Source of the DNA: Cladosporium sp. IMV 00045
Lineage: Eukaryota > Ascomycota > Dothideomycetes > Cladosporiales > Cladosporiaceae
NCBI GenBank assembly: GCA_001931905.2
Contig: MSJI02000926.1
Span: 1 to 64,000, forward strand
Direction: 5' to 3'
DNA length: 64,000 bases
In this document: positions 21,585 through 30,286 of the stretch, piece after piece
Numbering within the stretch: the first letter of the stretch is position 1
Layout of the letters: each line of letters begins with the position of its first letter
Notes under the pieces: generated by a model
Told to the model about the DNA's origin: nothing
The model's database searches: none
Seen by the model: only the letters and a program-made list of their open reading frames with translations
Made by a program: the position numbers and the translations under genes

Positions 21585-21800
21585 TGTCACGGGCGGGAGT
21601 CGGGACGTAGGTGTAGATGCAAACAGGAATAGATACGGTCTACCACGGCCAACCTACAGACAGGTTCTATGACAAGGACGTAGCTCGAAGAGCTACGAAT
21701 GAGGTTCAGAACAGAGTTCGCAGGTGAAGCCGATCCTCGGCTCACCTGCCATCCTGCAAGCAGGAACACTATCGGCATGTCACAGGCCAGGCCCGTGACA
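21585..21800. mobile_element. 216-bp element with 10-bp terminal inverted repeats
   Basis: TGTCACGGGC at 21585-21594 and its perfect reverse complement GCCCGTGACA at 21791-21800 bound a 216-bp block. It is less AT-rich than the relic beside it and has no coding capacity. The TG...CA ends would suit a small solo LTR, the inverted repeats a MITE. No clear target-site duplication is seen (left flank ...CGTAA, right flank TAGTA...). It abuts the truncated end of the transposase relic. Confidence 0.5.
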
Positions 21801-22761
21801 TAGTAGGCTAATCTATAACTATAAGGCTAGATCTCTTAAAGGTAGCTATTATTTTAAATGCCTTATATATTAGGGCATTATCCTATACGATAATAGGCCT
21901 CTAGTTAAAGAGGGACTTATTCTCGTAGTCCTTAAAGATCTAAGATAGCCGTAGAAGGATCTTAGTACGGTATTTAGCTCTATCTATTCTTCCTTTCTCG
22001 AATATAAAGATCCCCTTTAGACTATTAAATAAGATAGCACCCTAAATTATATAAGCCGAGTATTTACGAAAGCGTGTAATTAAATAATTAGGTTTAAACT
22101 CCTCTCCTACTATACGGGTCACGTAGACCTAGCTAAAGTGCCTATAACGGATTAAGGCCTCGTTAGTCTAAACGATACGGCTCTATTGCCTATCTAACTA
22201 ACTTAGATACTCCCTTACCTATTATAAGCGACGCTCTTTCTGGATCTTAGTAAGAAGTAGCTTTACTCGTACGATCCTTCGGGAATAGCCCTCTTTTTAA
22301 AGGGCTTTATAAAGGGTTCGAAGGTCGTATTAAAGATCCTTAAGACTAGCTAGTTAGCTAAGTAGTAGGCGCCTATTTTTAGTACTTAGCCGGAGGCGAT
22401 TAACGAGCCGCGTTCGTTTATAAGTAGTATATACTATAGGACGTCCTTTTAGCCGGGGTAGTATACGAGGCTCCTTATGTTCGCTTTAGTGAATAATCCG
22501 TCGTACGGTTGTTTTCGAGATCTTAAGGGTATTAGTAATCTGCTATTAAGGCTAGTATGCAAAGCGATATAAGGCTACGATCTAGCCACGTTTATATAAA
22601 TCAATCTATCGACTAGGTATTACAAAGATGATATAGAAGGATTGAATGATAGGCTATAATAATATGACAGATAAAGCATTACCTTAGCAATCTATCCTTA
22701 GATAGGTTAGATAGTGGATCAATGCAGTGACAGGGGGGCCATCCATTAATGCCACCCTCTG
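21801..22761 (-). mobile_element. RIP-decayed Tc1/mariner-type transposon relic
   Basis: Read on the minus strand, one frame keeps the skeleton of a Tc1/mariner transposase. A helix-turn-helix (LKISKTTVRRII) is followed by LPRLKGRP, RTLYKAL and KEGYSRR, then a TNE where the first catalytic aspartate is expected, and DNA for the second. The frame is broken by about 18 stops, all TAA or TAG at places where family members have Gln or Trp, as expected from C-to-T and G-to-A mutation by RIP. It ends near a D-stop-P (DWP) position, so the C-terminus is missing where the 216-bp element begins. The right end at 22761 adjoins a TA, the target of this superfamily. Not functional. Confidence 0.78.
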
Positions 22762-22943
22762 TAGAGGTGGCTGCCGTGGGGTAAAACGCAGGGGCGGGAT
22801 TCGATGGATTTGATTGAGACGTCATGCGATCGCCTGCCCGCATTTGATTGAAGTTCGTCTGGACAGACACAAGAACATGCGTGAAATTGTGTGTATGTGA
22901 ACCGACGCGGCCATTGAACGTTTTTGAGTTGTTTCATACTATA

Positions 22944-24447
22944 ATGTCGCGAGCGAAGGCGCAGGCCGCTCAGAGTATGAATGCTCGCATCCACCTGCGC
23001 AGCAAGAGAACGCAACTAACATTCCTTCACAGACGCGCAGCAACATTACGGCCCACCATCATCCTCCGGCGGCTTCGCCTCAGGCTTCCTCCTTGGCCAA
23101 CTGACACTGGCCCTGATCCTCTTCGTCTTCATCAAATTCTTCATCTTCGGCGAAGCTCCCAGCGCGGACGCGCGAGCGACTCAACGAGCAGCAGCGCGCC
23201 GCCAACGCACCCTCTCGCACAGCACCCGTTCGCGAACCCTCAGCTCCGCCCTACGGCCGCAACCAAGCGCTGCGGTCCTCAAGCCACGCGCCGAAGGCGG
23301 CTTGACCGTGCAGAAGATCTTGGAAAAGACGTATTACAATGTGCAGGGCCATCAGCCGGAGAGTCTGGACTGGTTCAATGTGCTCATCGCGCAGACGATC
23401 GCGCAGCTAAGAGCGGACGCTGCTGAGGATCAGGCGGTGTTGGGGAGTTTGACGCAGTTGCTGAATGGACCGAGTAAGCCGGACTTTCTGGACGAGATTC
23501 GCGTGACGGAGATTAATCTGGGAGAGGAGTTTCCCATTTTCAGCAACTGCCGTGTGATTCCGGTAGATGAGCATGGGACGCCGATCAAAGAGCTCAGAGG
23601 CGACAGGGGCGAGCGACTACAGGCCAGAATGGACGTGGACTTGGGTGATGTGCTGACTCTGGGCATCGAGACGAAGCTCATGTTAAACTACCCCAAGCCC
23701 TTCACCGCAGGTCTCCCCGTTGCCCTGGCAGTGTCTGTCGTACGATTCTCCGGCACATTAAGCCTGTCCTTCTCCCCATCATCACAACCCAGCCCACAGA
23801 ACGAAGGCCACCCTCTAAACCCCACAGGCCAATCCCCCACAACCCTAACATTCACATTCATGGACGACTACAGACTGGACCTAAGCGTGCACTCCCTTAT
23901 CGGCTCGCGTGCGCGCCTCCAAGACGTGCCGAAAATCGCGCAGTTGGTGGAAGACAAGATCCACGCGTGGTTCGACACGCGGTGCGTCGAGCCGCGCTTC
24001 CAGCAAATCGTGCTGCCGTCTCTGTGGCCGCGCAAGAAGAACACGCGCGGAGGCGGCGGGGAAGGCGAGAACGGCGAGGCTCCCTCCTCCGTCGACAACA
24101 CGTCCTCCTCCGCCGCGGCCAACGAGCACGCCGTGGCTGACGCTCCGGCGATGGAGCCGCGGTCGAGGAAGGAGAGCAGCGTGGGCGAGACAATGGCCGA
24201 GCAGCGCACGAGGGACTGGGCGGCAAGGCATGGGCCTCCTCCCAGACAGGCCAACGGCACGGCGACGCCTACGCCCGGCAAGCGGCAGGAAGGTTTGTCG
24301 GATTTGGAGCTTGCTGGGGCGGAGATGCGGGAGGCGGATGAGAAGGAGAGGAGGAGGGGGTTGCAGAGGCAGAGGTCGACGTTGGAGAGGACGGATAGTG
24401 AGGGGTTGAGGATGAGGGCGGGGAATGCTGTGCGCGGGACTGGGTAG
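22944..24447 (+). CDS. mmm1: ERMES subunit Mmm1, copy 2
   Basis: Second, intact copy of the gene at 18289-19803. Exons 22944-22974 and 23033-24447 with a 58-nt intron, 481 residues. Membrane segment and SMP domain are essentially identical to copy 1; differences are mostly silent plus a few residues in the tail and a net four-residue deletion after the SMP domain. Both copies are open and spliceable, so neither looks like a pseudogene. Its promoter is only about 180 bp long before the transposon relic begins. Most likely the other allele of the same gene. Confidence 0.93.
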
Positions 24448-25349
24448 TGTTGGGCGGAGTGGTTTGAGATTCCTTTTTATTTTGTTTCTATTTAGCGAGG
24501 CGTTGGTGGTGGTGCATTGTTGTATCTTGTATACACCTTCTTGCGGCGAAGCACACCGCACGACGATCATCTTGTGCGGTGAGGACATGTATGACATGTA
24601 TCAAAGCAATTGACGAGCGAATCTTATCACGGATTCATCTTATGGCCCAATGATCAACATGACGGTCCTGAGAGGTCTGGCATCGTCTCCAGTATACCGC
24701 AGCAAAGAGTCCCTCCACAGAAACACATGCATTTGCAGCCGTCCGGAGTGATCTCCTCTCCCCGGCAAAAGGAACATCCTCAAAATTTACACATCCGCAT
24801 TACCTAAACTTCCATTATCAGCGACAACAAAGCAGTGGCGATACCGGCTTGGTCACGGGCCTCGGCGAGAAATGCCTCCCGGCTACCAGACAGACAACAT
24901 GGTAGTACTGTTGGAACAGCCTTGCGTAGCTCAAGCATGTTGGAAACAGTCTTCACAGTATATTGTAAGGCTGATATAGCCCACTCATGTTTTCTGTACA
25001 ATCTTGCCTGGCACAATTAGGCTCCGGGCGGCGCAGAAAAGGGTTTCTGGTTCCTGGCGAATCCTGGTCGAGCTTATTGTACTTTTGCCTCTCGGGATAT
25101 TTGTGTCAAGTCGGCAGTTGATGGTCTTGAGAGGGGGAAGTGTTTCTGCGTGATGATGGGTGATTAATTGCATGCGGACTTGGTTGATACCTGGTGCAAG
25201 AGACACACCGGCTGCGTTCGGCAGTTGCTGATATGTGAGAAATGGCCTCACGAGTCGATTTTCTTCATGAAAACCAACGACGGCACATCTCTCATTGGTT
25301 CTGAGAGTAAGAATGAGGACAGAAGGCGAATGGAGCCCCAAGTGCAGTG

Positions 25350-25355
25350 GAGTCA
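25350..25355 (-). promoter_or_regulatory. candidate Gcn4/CpcA site present only in copy 2
   Basis: GAGTCA here reads GAGACA at the equivalent place in copy 1, so a single base makes or breaks the site between the two copies. It lies 282 bp before the aspartokinase ATG. Confidence 0.35.
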
Positions 25356-25384
25356 CTTTTCGCGCTTGAGCCACAGCAGTCGCC

Positions 25385-25390
25385 GAGTCA
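25385..25390 (-). promoter_or_regulatory. candidate Gcn4/CpcA site shared by both copies
   Basis: Same GAGTCA (TGACTC) core and flanks as 20710-20715 in copy 1, 247 bp before the start codon. Confidence 0.45.
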
Positions 25391-25636
25391 CGCCGAAAGG
25401 CCCCATTCATCCAGAACTGACTGAGAGTGACTACTGCGAGCGACTCACACCTCTCTTTACCACTCACACTACACATTACCACATACGTCTTTCGTCCAAA
25501 ACACGTCTCCGCCAACCCATTCTGCTATCTTACCATAGCAAAATCGCAATTTGCCTAGCCAATCCCGCCATTACCACCGCCTGACAGTTTTCACACACTT
25601 TTCCACCGCCCCACCCTGCCCGCTTCCAAATTCACA

Positions 25637-27314
25637 ATGGAGTTCCAGATCAACAGAATACACCAGAAGGAGCAGGACTTGCCCACCGGTGGCAACTGGG
25701 TCGTTCAGAAATTCGGTGGAACGAGTGTCGGCAAGTTCGCGGTCGGCATTGCTCAGGACATTGTGCTGTAAGTGTCCTGTATATTCTTGGGGATTTTTCC
25801 ACAGTGGAGGGGCAGAGAGTGGGAGAGAAAACGTTCGCCGGTGCACTTCTTCTTGGACAAATTGCTGACCTGATGATCCTCACAGGGCAAGCCTGAGCCA
25901 GCACCGCACCGCCGTCGTCTGCTCTGCACGCAGCACTGCCACCAAGAGCGAGGGCACCACCAATCGCCTCTTGCGCGCCGCCAGAGACGTGCTCGAGTCG
26001 GACTCGCAGAAGTTCCGCGACATCGTCGAGGCCATCCGTCTGGACCATGTCAAGGCCGGGCAGGACACCATCTCCGCGCAGCCGATCCTGGACGAGTTCG
26101 TCCAGAGCGTCAACGCCGAGTGCTTCCAGCTGCTCAAGATCCTGGAGAGCGCGCAGTTTCTCAAGGCCGTCACCAACCAGACCAATGACATGATCATCTC
26201 TGTGGGCGAGAAGCTCAGCTGTCTGTACATGACCGCCCTGCTGAAGGACCTGGGCGCCAACGCCGTGTACATCGACTTGAGCGATGTCATTACCTTCCAG
26301 CTGGTGGCCAAGGGCCTAGACGACGCGTTCTACAAGAACCTGGCTTTCGCCATTGCCGAACGCGTCAACGAGCACGGCGACGACGCCGTCCCCGTCATCA
26401 CTGGATACTTCGGCGCCGTGCCTGGAGGTCTCCTAGACAACATTGGCCGCGGATACACGGATCTCTGCGCCGCCCTGGCCGCCGTCGGTCTGCAAGCCAA
26501 GGAACTCCAGATCTGGAAGGAAGTGGACGGCATCTTCACCGCCGACCCGCGCAAGGTGCCGACCGCCCGCCTGCTCGACGCCGTCACGCCCTCCGAGGCC
26601 GCCGAGCTGACCTTCTACGGCTCTGAGGTCATCCACCCCTTCACCATGGACCAGGTGATCCGCGCCAGCATCCCCATCCGGATCAAGAACGTGATGAACC
26701 CGCGCAACGCCGGCACGGTCATCTACCCAGACGTCAACGACGACTCGGTGCGCCGCAAGACCGGCCTGTTCCGCGACCGCTCCGTCTCCAACCTCAGCCA
26801 GCACGACACGCCCAAGCGCCCCACGGCCGTGACGATCAAGCGCAGCATCACGGTGCTAAACGTGCACAGCAAGAAGCGTACGCGCGCCCACGGCTTCCTC
26901 ATGTCCATCTTCAGCATCCTGGACGCGCACGGCCTGAGCGTCGACCTCATCTCCTCCTCGGAAGTGCACGTGTCCATGGCTCTACACTCGGAAATCTCCC
27001 TCCTCTCTGGCCACAGCGAGGAAGAGCTGCGGATCGAGGACGAGGCGCTCAAGGGCGCCGTCGACGCCCTGGGCGTCTGGGGCGACGTCGACCTCGTCCC
27101 CAACATGGCCATCATCTCGCTCGTGGGCCGCCAGCTGCGCAGCATGGTGGGCATCTCGGGCAGGTTCTTCAGCACCCTCGGCGAGCAGGGCATCAACATC
27201 GAGATGATCTCGCAGGGCGCCAGCGAGATTAACATCTCCTGCGTGATCGAGGAGCGCGAGGCGAATCGCGCGCTGAATGTTGTGCATACGAATTTGTTTA
27301 CGTTTTTGGAGTAG
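25637..27314 (+). CDS. aspartokinase (L-aspartate 4-phosphotransferase)
   Basis: Phosphorylates aspartate with ATP, the first step to threonine, methionine and isoleucine; the yeast counterpart is HOM3. Exon 1 25637-25767, intron 25768-25885 (118 nt), exon 2 25886-27314; 519 residues, close to Hom3 (527). N-terminal amino-acid-kinase domain with KFGGTSVGK near residue 26 and the substrate region around DLSDVITF, GYFGAVPGG, EVDGIFTADPR. Two C-terminal ACT domains follow from about residue 375 (VLNVHSKKRTRAHGF) and 450 (MAIISLVGRQLRSMVG), which mediate threonine feedback in the family. Strong codon bias toward C/G third bases indicates high expression. TGACTC sites upstream fit general control via Gcn2-Gcn4. 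Confidence 0.96.
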
Positions 27315-28436
27315 ACTGGTTCTTTTCCTATACCTCTTTCGTCTCCTGGTAAAAGGGAGATGGAAAGAGGGGAAGAGGGAGAGAGACCTTGCCCGCCCTC
27401 TCTCTGCGAAAGGGGGTTGAGCTTAGCGATTGGTGTTTACCTCACTAAGAGATTTCCATTTTGGATAGAAGGTTCTGAAAGTTGAGATAGGGAAGGAGAA
27501 AATGAGAGCGTTCAGCGCTGCGAATCTTACATGGAGAGATACCTTAATCTATCTCGAGAGACTTTTATACGTAGATAGAAAAAGAGCGAAACAAATACCC
27601 ACTTTTTGCGAGCTGTTCAGGAAACACATGACCATGCACGAAGGAATGTTGAAAGTTGGAGAGTGACATCGACGTTGAAGAACCTCACTGCGTTCTATTC
27701 GAAAGATATTTTTTTGTATCAAATTTCATCACGTTCCCAAAGGGATGCATGTGTGGAAAGCGCTCGTTGGGAGACGAATGTTCACGTTACATTGCGCGTG
27801 GCCGAGTGCAATGTTGCATGCGTCCGCGGTAGATGTCTGGATACATGGATCTGTAACTGTGCCCATGAGCACATGCATCAACTCACCAGACTTCGCATCA
27901 AAGCCAAATGGGCCCCTCAAGGGAGTTGAAAGGGAGAGCTAAGTATGCGCGCTCATGGGATTGGTCTGTAGACTTTGTCGTTCCGAGGAAAGACGGGGAG
28001 GGACATATGTTCATGTTCATGCTCATGCTCACGGTCACGATCGTTCGGCGTGGCGCGTGCGATGATTTCCTGTGGCAATGCGTTCGTTTGGTGAGCTTGT
28101 GAGGCTCCATTGGAAATCCTTTTCATGTACTTTGTTCTCGTTCTTCAGACTCCCCGTTCACAATAGCCAATCGTACGCAAGAGGGGTGTAGGTGTATTTC
28201 CCAGAAACGAGCACTCGTGATAGACCAAAGCAATCGACGAGAGGAAAATGGTCTGATATACAAGCAGACACGCCGCCACGGGAGTAGCTGACGCCTGCGC
28301 TCTCCGGCCAGGGTATTCTCGTGGCCATAATTGTACAAGTCCGATGTGATTTTTCTCCAAAAAATTGTCCCAAAAAAAAGTAACTCCATGCAACAGTAAA
28401 AATGCAAATTCCAAAACCTTCCCAGAGCGAATTCGT
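27315..28436. other. intergenic, convergent aspartokinase/mS33
   Basis: About 1.1 kb between convergent genes. Only short frames. A small imperfect repeat of ATGTTC/ATGCTC units lies near 28008-28034. Nothing else recognisable. Confidence 0.55.
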
Positions 28437-28900
28437 CTATCTCTTCTTCTTGCCGGCCATTTTCTTGCTCTCTGCGCACATGAAATGTCAGCACCGCGGT
28501 CTCTTCCCAGTCTGCTCGCCTCCACGCGAATTGCCTGTACTCACCTGCCGCAGTTCTCTTCTTCTTCGGCGCGCCCTTGCCTCTACTCTTGGCGATCTGC
28601 AAGTGTTCTAACCGGTCTTCCTCCAGGTCGTTGTAGGTCTCAAAGCCAGGGTAGAGCTTCTGCATGTCCTTGAAAGTGGCCACGCGGCGAGGGTAGTATG
28701 CGGCGAAAGCAGGACCGCGCAGGCGCTGGCGCAGGATCTTGTTTCCGAGGCGCTCGCCGGTTGGGTTGAAGATGGTGCCGAAGATGTTGCATTGCACCTG
28801 TTGGGAGAGTAGGTGAGCGGTGGAGTCGCAGGGCGAAAAGGTTGAACTTGGTGAGGCTTACCTTCATGAGGTCGAGGATTCTTGAGCGAGGGACGGACAT
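28437..28900 (-). CDS. mitochondrial small-subunit ribosomal protein mS33
   Basis: Component of the mitochondrial ribosome small subunit (yeast Rsm27). Three exons on the minus strand: 28862-28900, 28545-28797 and 28437-28471, with introns of 64 and 73 nt; 108 residues. Exon 1 encodes MSVPRSRILDLMK, exon 2 the conserved core IFNPTGERLGNKILRQRL and AYYPRRVATFKDMQKLYP, exon 3 the basic end SKKMAGKKKR. Length matches the family. Head-to-head with the RNase III gene, about 276 bp between start codons. Confidence 0.92.
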
Positions 28901-29176
28901 GGTGAATGTGCTGCTGTCGGTACAACCAACGTATTACACCTCTTCCATCTCTTGAAGTCCGCCTTCATCTCGAAGTCCCAAGTTGGCGGAGGGTCGCCGA
29001 AGATTGAGTTGCGGGCGTTCCCGCTAGCGCTCTTTTCCACATATCCAATTCACTTCATTTCTGAGAGCCTTTTCACTTTCTGAACATCCTCCTTAACACG
29101 GCTCATCTCCACGTTGCAGAAACATCAATCTGAAAGCAGCGCTGAGGAGAGTCGGCGCTTGTCGAAAATCTTCAAC

Positions 29177-30286
29177 ATGACGAAAAGGTCGCGCGACGAG
29201 CCGCAAGGCTCTTCCTACAAAAAGCACAAAGAGTCGCATCAATCTCAAACGGATCGCCACCACGAGACTTCTAGATCACAACATGAAGACAATCATCAGC
29301 AACATAACCAAGAATCTCAATCGAAGCAAGTCGACTACGAAGCGGCATACAAAAAACTCCCCCTGTCGGAATCATCCAAAGCTCAAGTGCCCGCCTACAC
29401 CCCCTTCACCGTAGCAAAGAACCTTCCGCCACTCCCCTCAATCAACGACCCTAAACTCACCAATGCACCCTTTCTGCACAAATCCTATGGCTATGACCGC
29501 ACCTCGACCAACACAGACCTGACCTACGAGCGGCTCGAATTCCTCGGCGACGCCTATCTGGAGCTCTTCGCCTCGCGTCTGATCTTCCACCACTTCCCCG
29601 CCCTGCCCGCCGGCTCGCAATCGCAGGTGCGCGAGCTGCTCGTCAAAAACGAAACCCTGTCCGAGTACGCTCGCCGCTATAGCTTCGAGACGAAAGTCAA
29701 AGTGGCCGATATAGAGCATATGCTCCGCGACGCGAAGGACCGCGGAAACAAGGGTCTTAACAAAATCCTCGCCGACGTCTTCGAAGCTTACATCGCCGCC
29801 ATCGTCCTCTCGGATCCCGAGAATGGTTTCGCCAGAGCGGAGACGTGGCTCACGGCGCTGTGGGCGCCGAAATTGATTGAAGCAGCTGCGTCGCAGAAGT
29901 ACAGCAACCCCTCGCTCGAATTGCAAACTTCGGACGGCGCGGACCCTCTCACGACGTATAGTCCCACCGCCAAAGCGGATTTGCAGAAGAGGATCCAGGC
30001 GTATGATGCTAAGCTTATCTATGCACCGTACAAGGCTTCGATTGAGTTGAAGGGCGACCAGTTGGGGCAGAACAGGCATTTTATTGCGTTGCATCTCACC
30101 GGCTATGGGTATGAGAATAAGTTTCTGGGGAAGGGTGAGGGGAAGAATAAGGTCGAAGCTGGCAATTGGGCTGCTATGGAGGCCATGTATGGCGACTGTA
30201 AGGGGATTGTTGATGAGTGCGAAAAGAAGCTTGTAGAGATGAAGGAGCGGAAGAAGGCGGAGAGGGAGGCGAAAGGAGTGAGGTGA
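29177..30286 (+). CDS. ribonuclease III (Rnt1-like, double-strand-specific)
   Basis: Endonuclease that cuts structured RNA such as pre-rRNA, snRNA and snoRNA precursors. Single exon, 369 residues from the ATG at 29177. The first 55 residues are a Gln/His/Ser-rich disordered leader. The RNase III domain (about 95-235) carries the signature ERLEFLGDAYLELF with its acidic catalytic residues and the second acidic site DVFEAYIAAI, so it should be active. The C-terminal part (about 285-350) resembles a double-stranded-RNA-binding domain (VEAGNWAAMEAMY) followed by a basic helix. Shorter than yeast Rnt1 (471). Whether it is the rRNA-processing enzyme or a second RNase III cannot be decided. Confidence 0.88.
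   Translation: MTKRSRDEPQGSSYKKHKESHQSQTDRHHETSRSQHEDNHQQHNQESQSKQVDYEAAYKKLPLSESSKAQVPAYTPFTVAKNLPPLPSINDPKLTNAPFLHKSYGYDRTSTNTDLTYERLEFLGDAYLELFASRLIFHHFPALPAGSQSQVRELLVKNETLSEYARRYSFETKVKVADIEHMLRDAKDRGNKGLNKILADVFEAYIAAIVLSDPENGFARAETWLTALWAPKLIEAAASQKYSNPSLELQTSDGADPLTTYSPTAKADLQKRIQAYDAKLIYAPYKASIELKGDQLGQNRHFIALHLTGYGYENKFLGKGEGKNKVEAGNWAAMEAMYGDCKGIVDECEKKLVEMKERKKAEREAKGVR

Larger units (their letters stand above)
24448..25636. other. intergenic, Mmm1 3' end and aspartokinase promoter (copy 2)
   Basis: Counterpart of 19804-20955 with more indels than the coding parts. Contains two TGACTC-type sites at 25350-25355 and 25385-25390. No gene seen. Confidence 0.6.
22762..26158 (+). repeat. 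right copy of the 3.4-kb duplicated segment
   Basis: Counterpart of 18106-21484. Homology starts exactly at the TA flanking the transposon relic and continues through Mmm1 into aspartokinase; beyond 26158 the left copy has no sequence because of the gap. Confidence 0.9.

Noticed and set aside
18106..26158. Recent tandem gene duplication of Mmm1 and aspartokinase
   Set aside because: Possible in principle, but the left copy is cut exactly at an N gap, the same thing happens at 60.5 kb, and a RIP-competent genome should have mutated a 3.4-kb tandem repeat.
27606..27929. 107-codon frame downstream of aspartokinase
   Set aside because: Low-complexity, His/Cys/Arg-rich product with no family resemblance, in a 3' UTR-like region.
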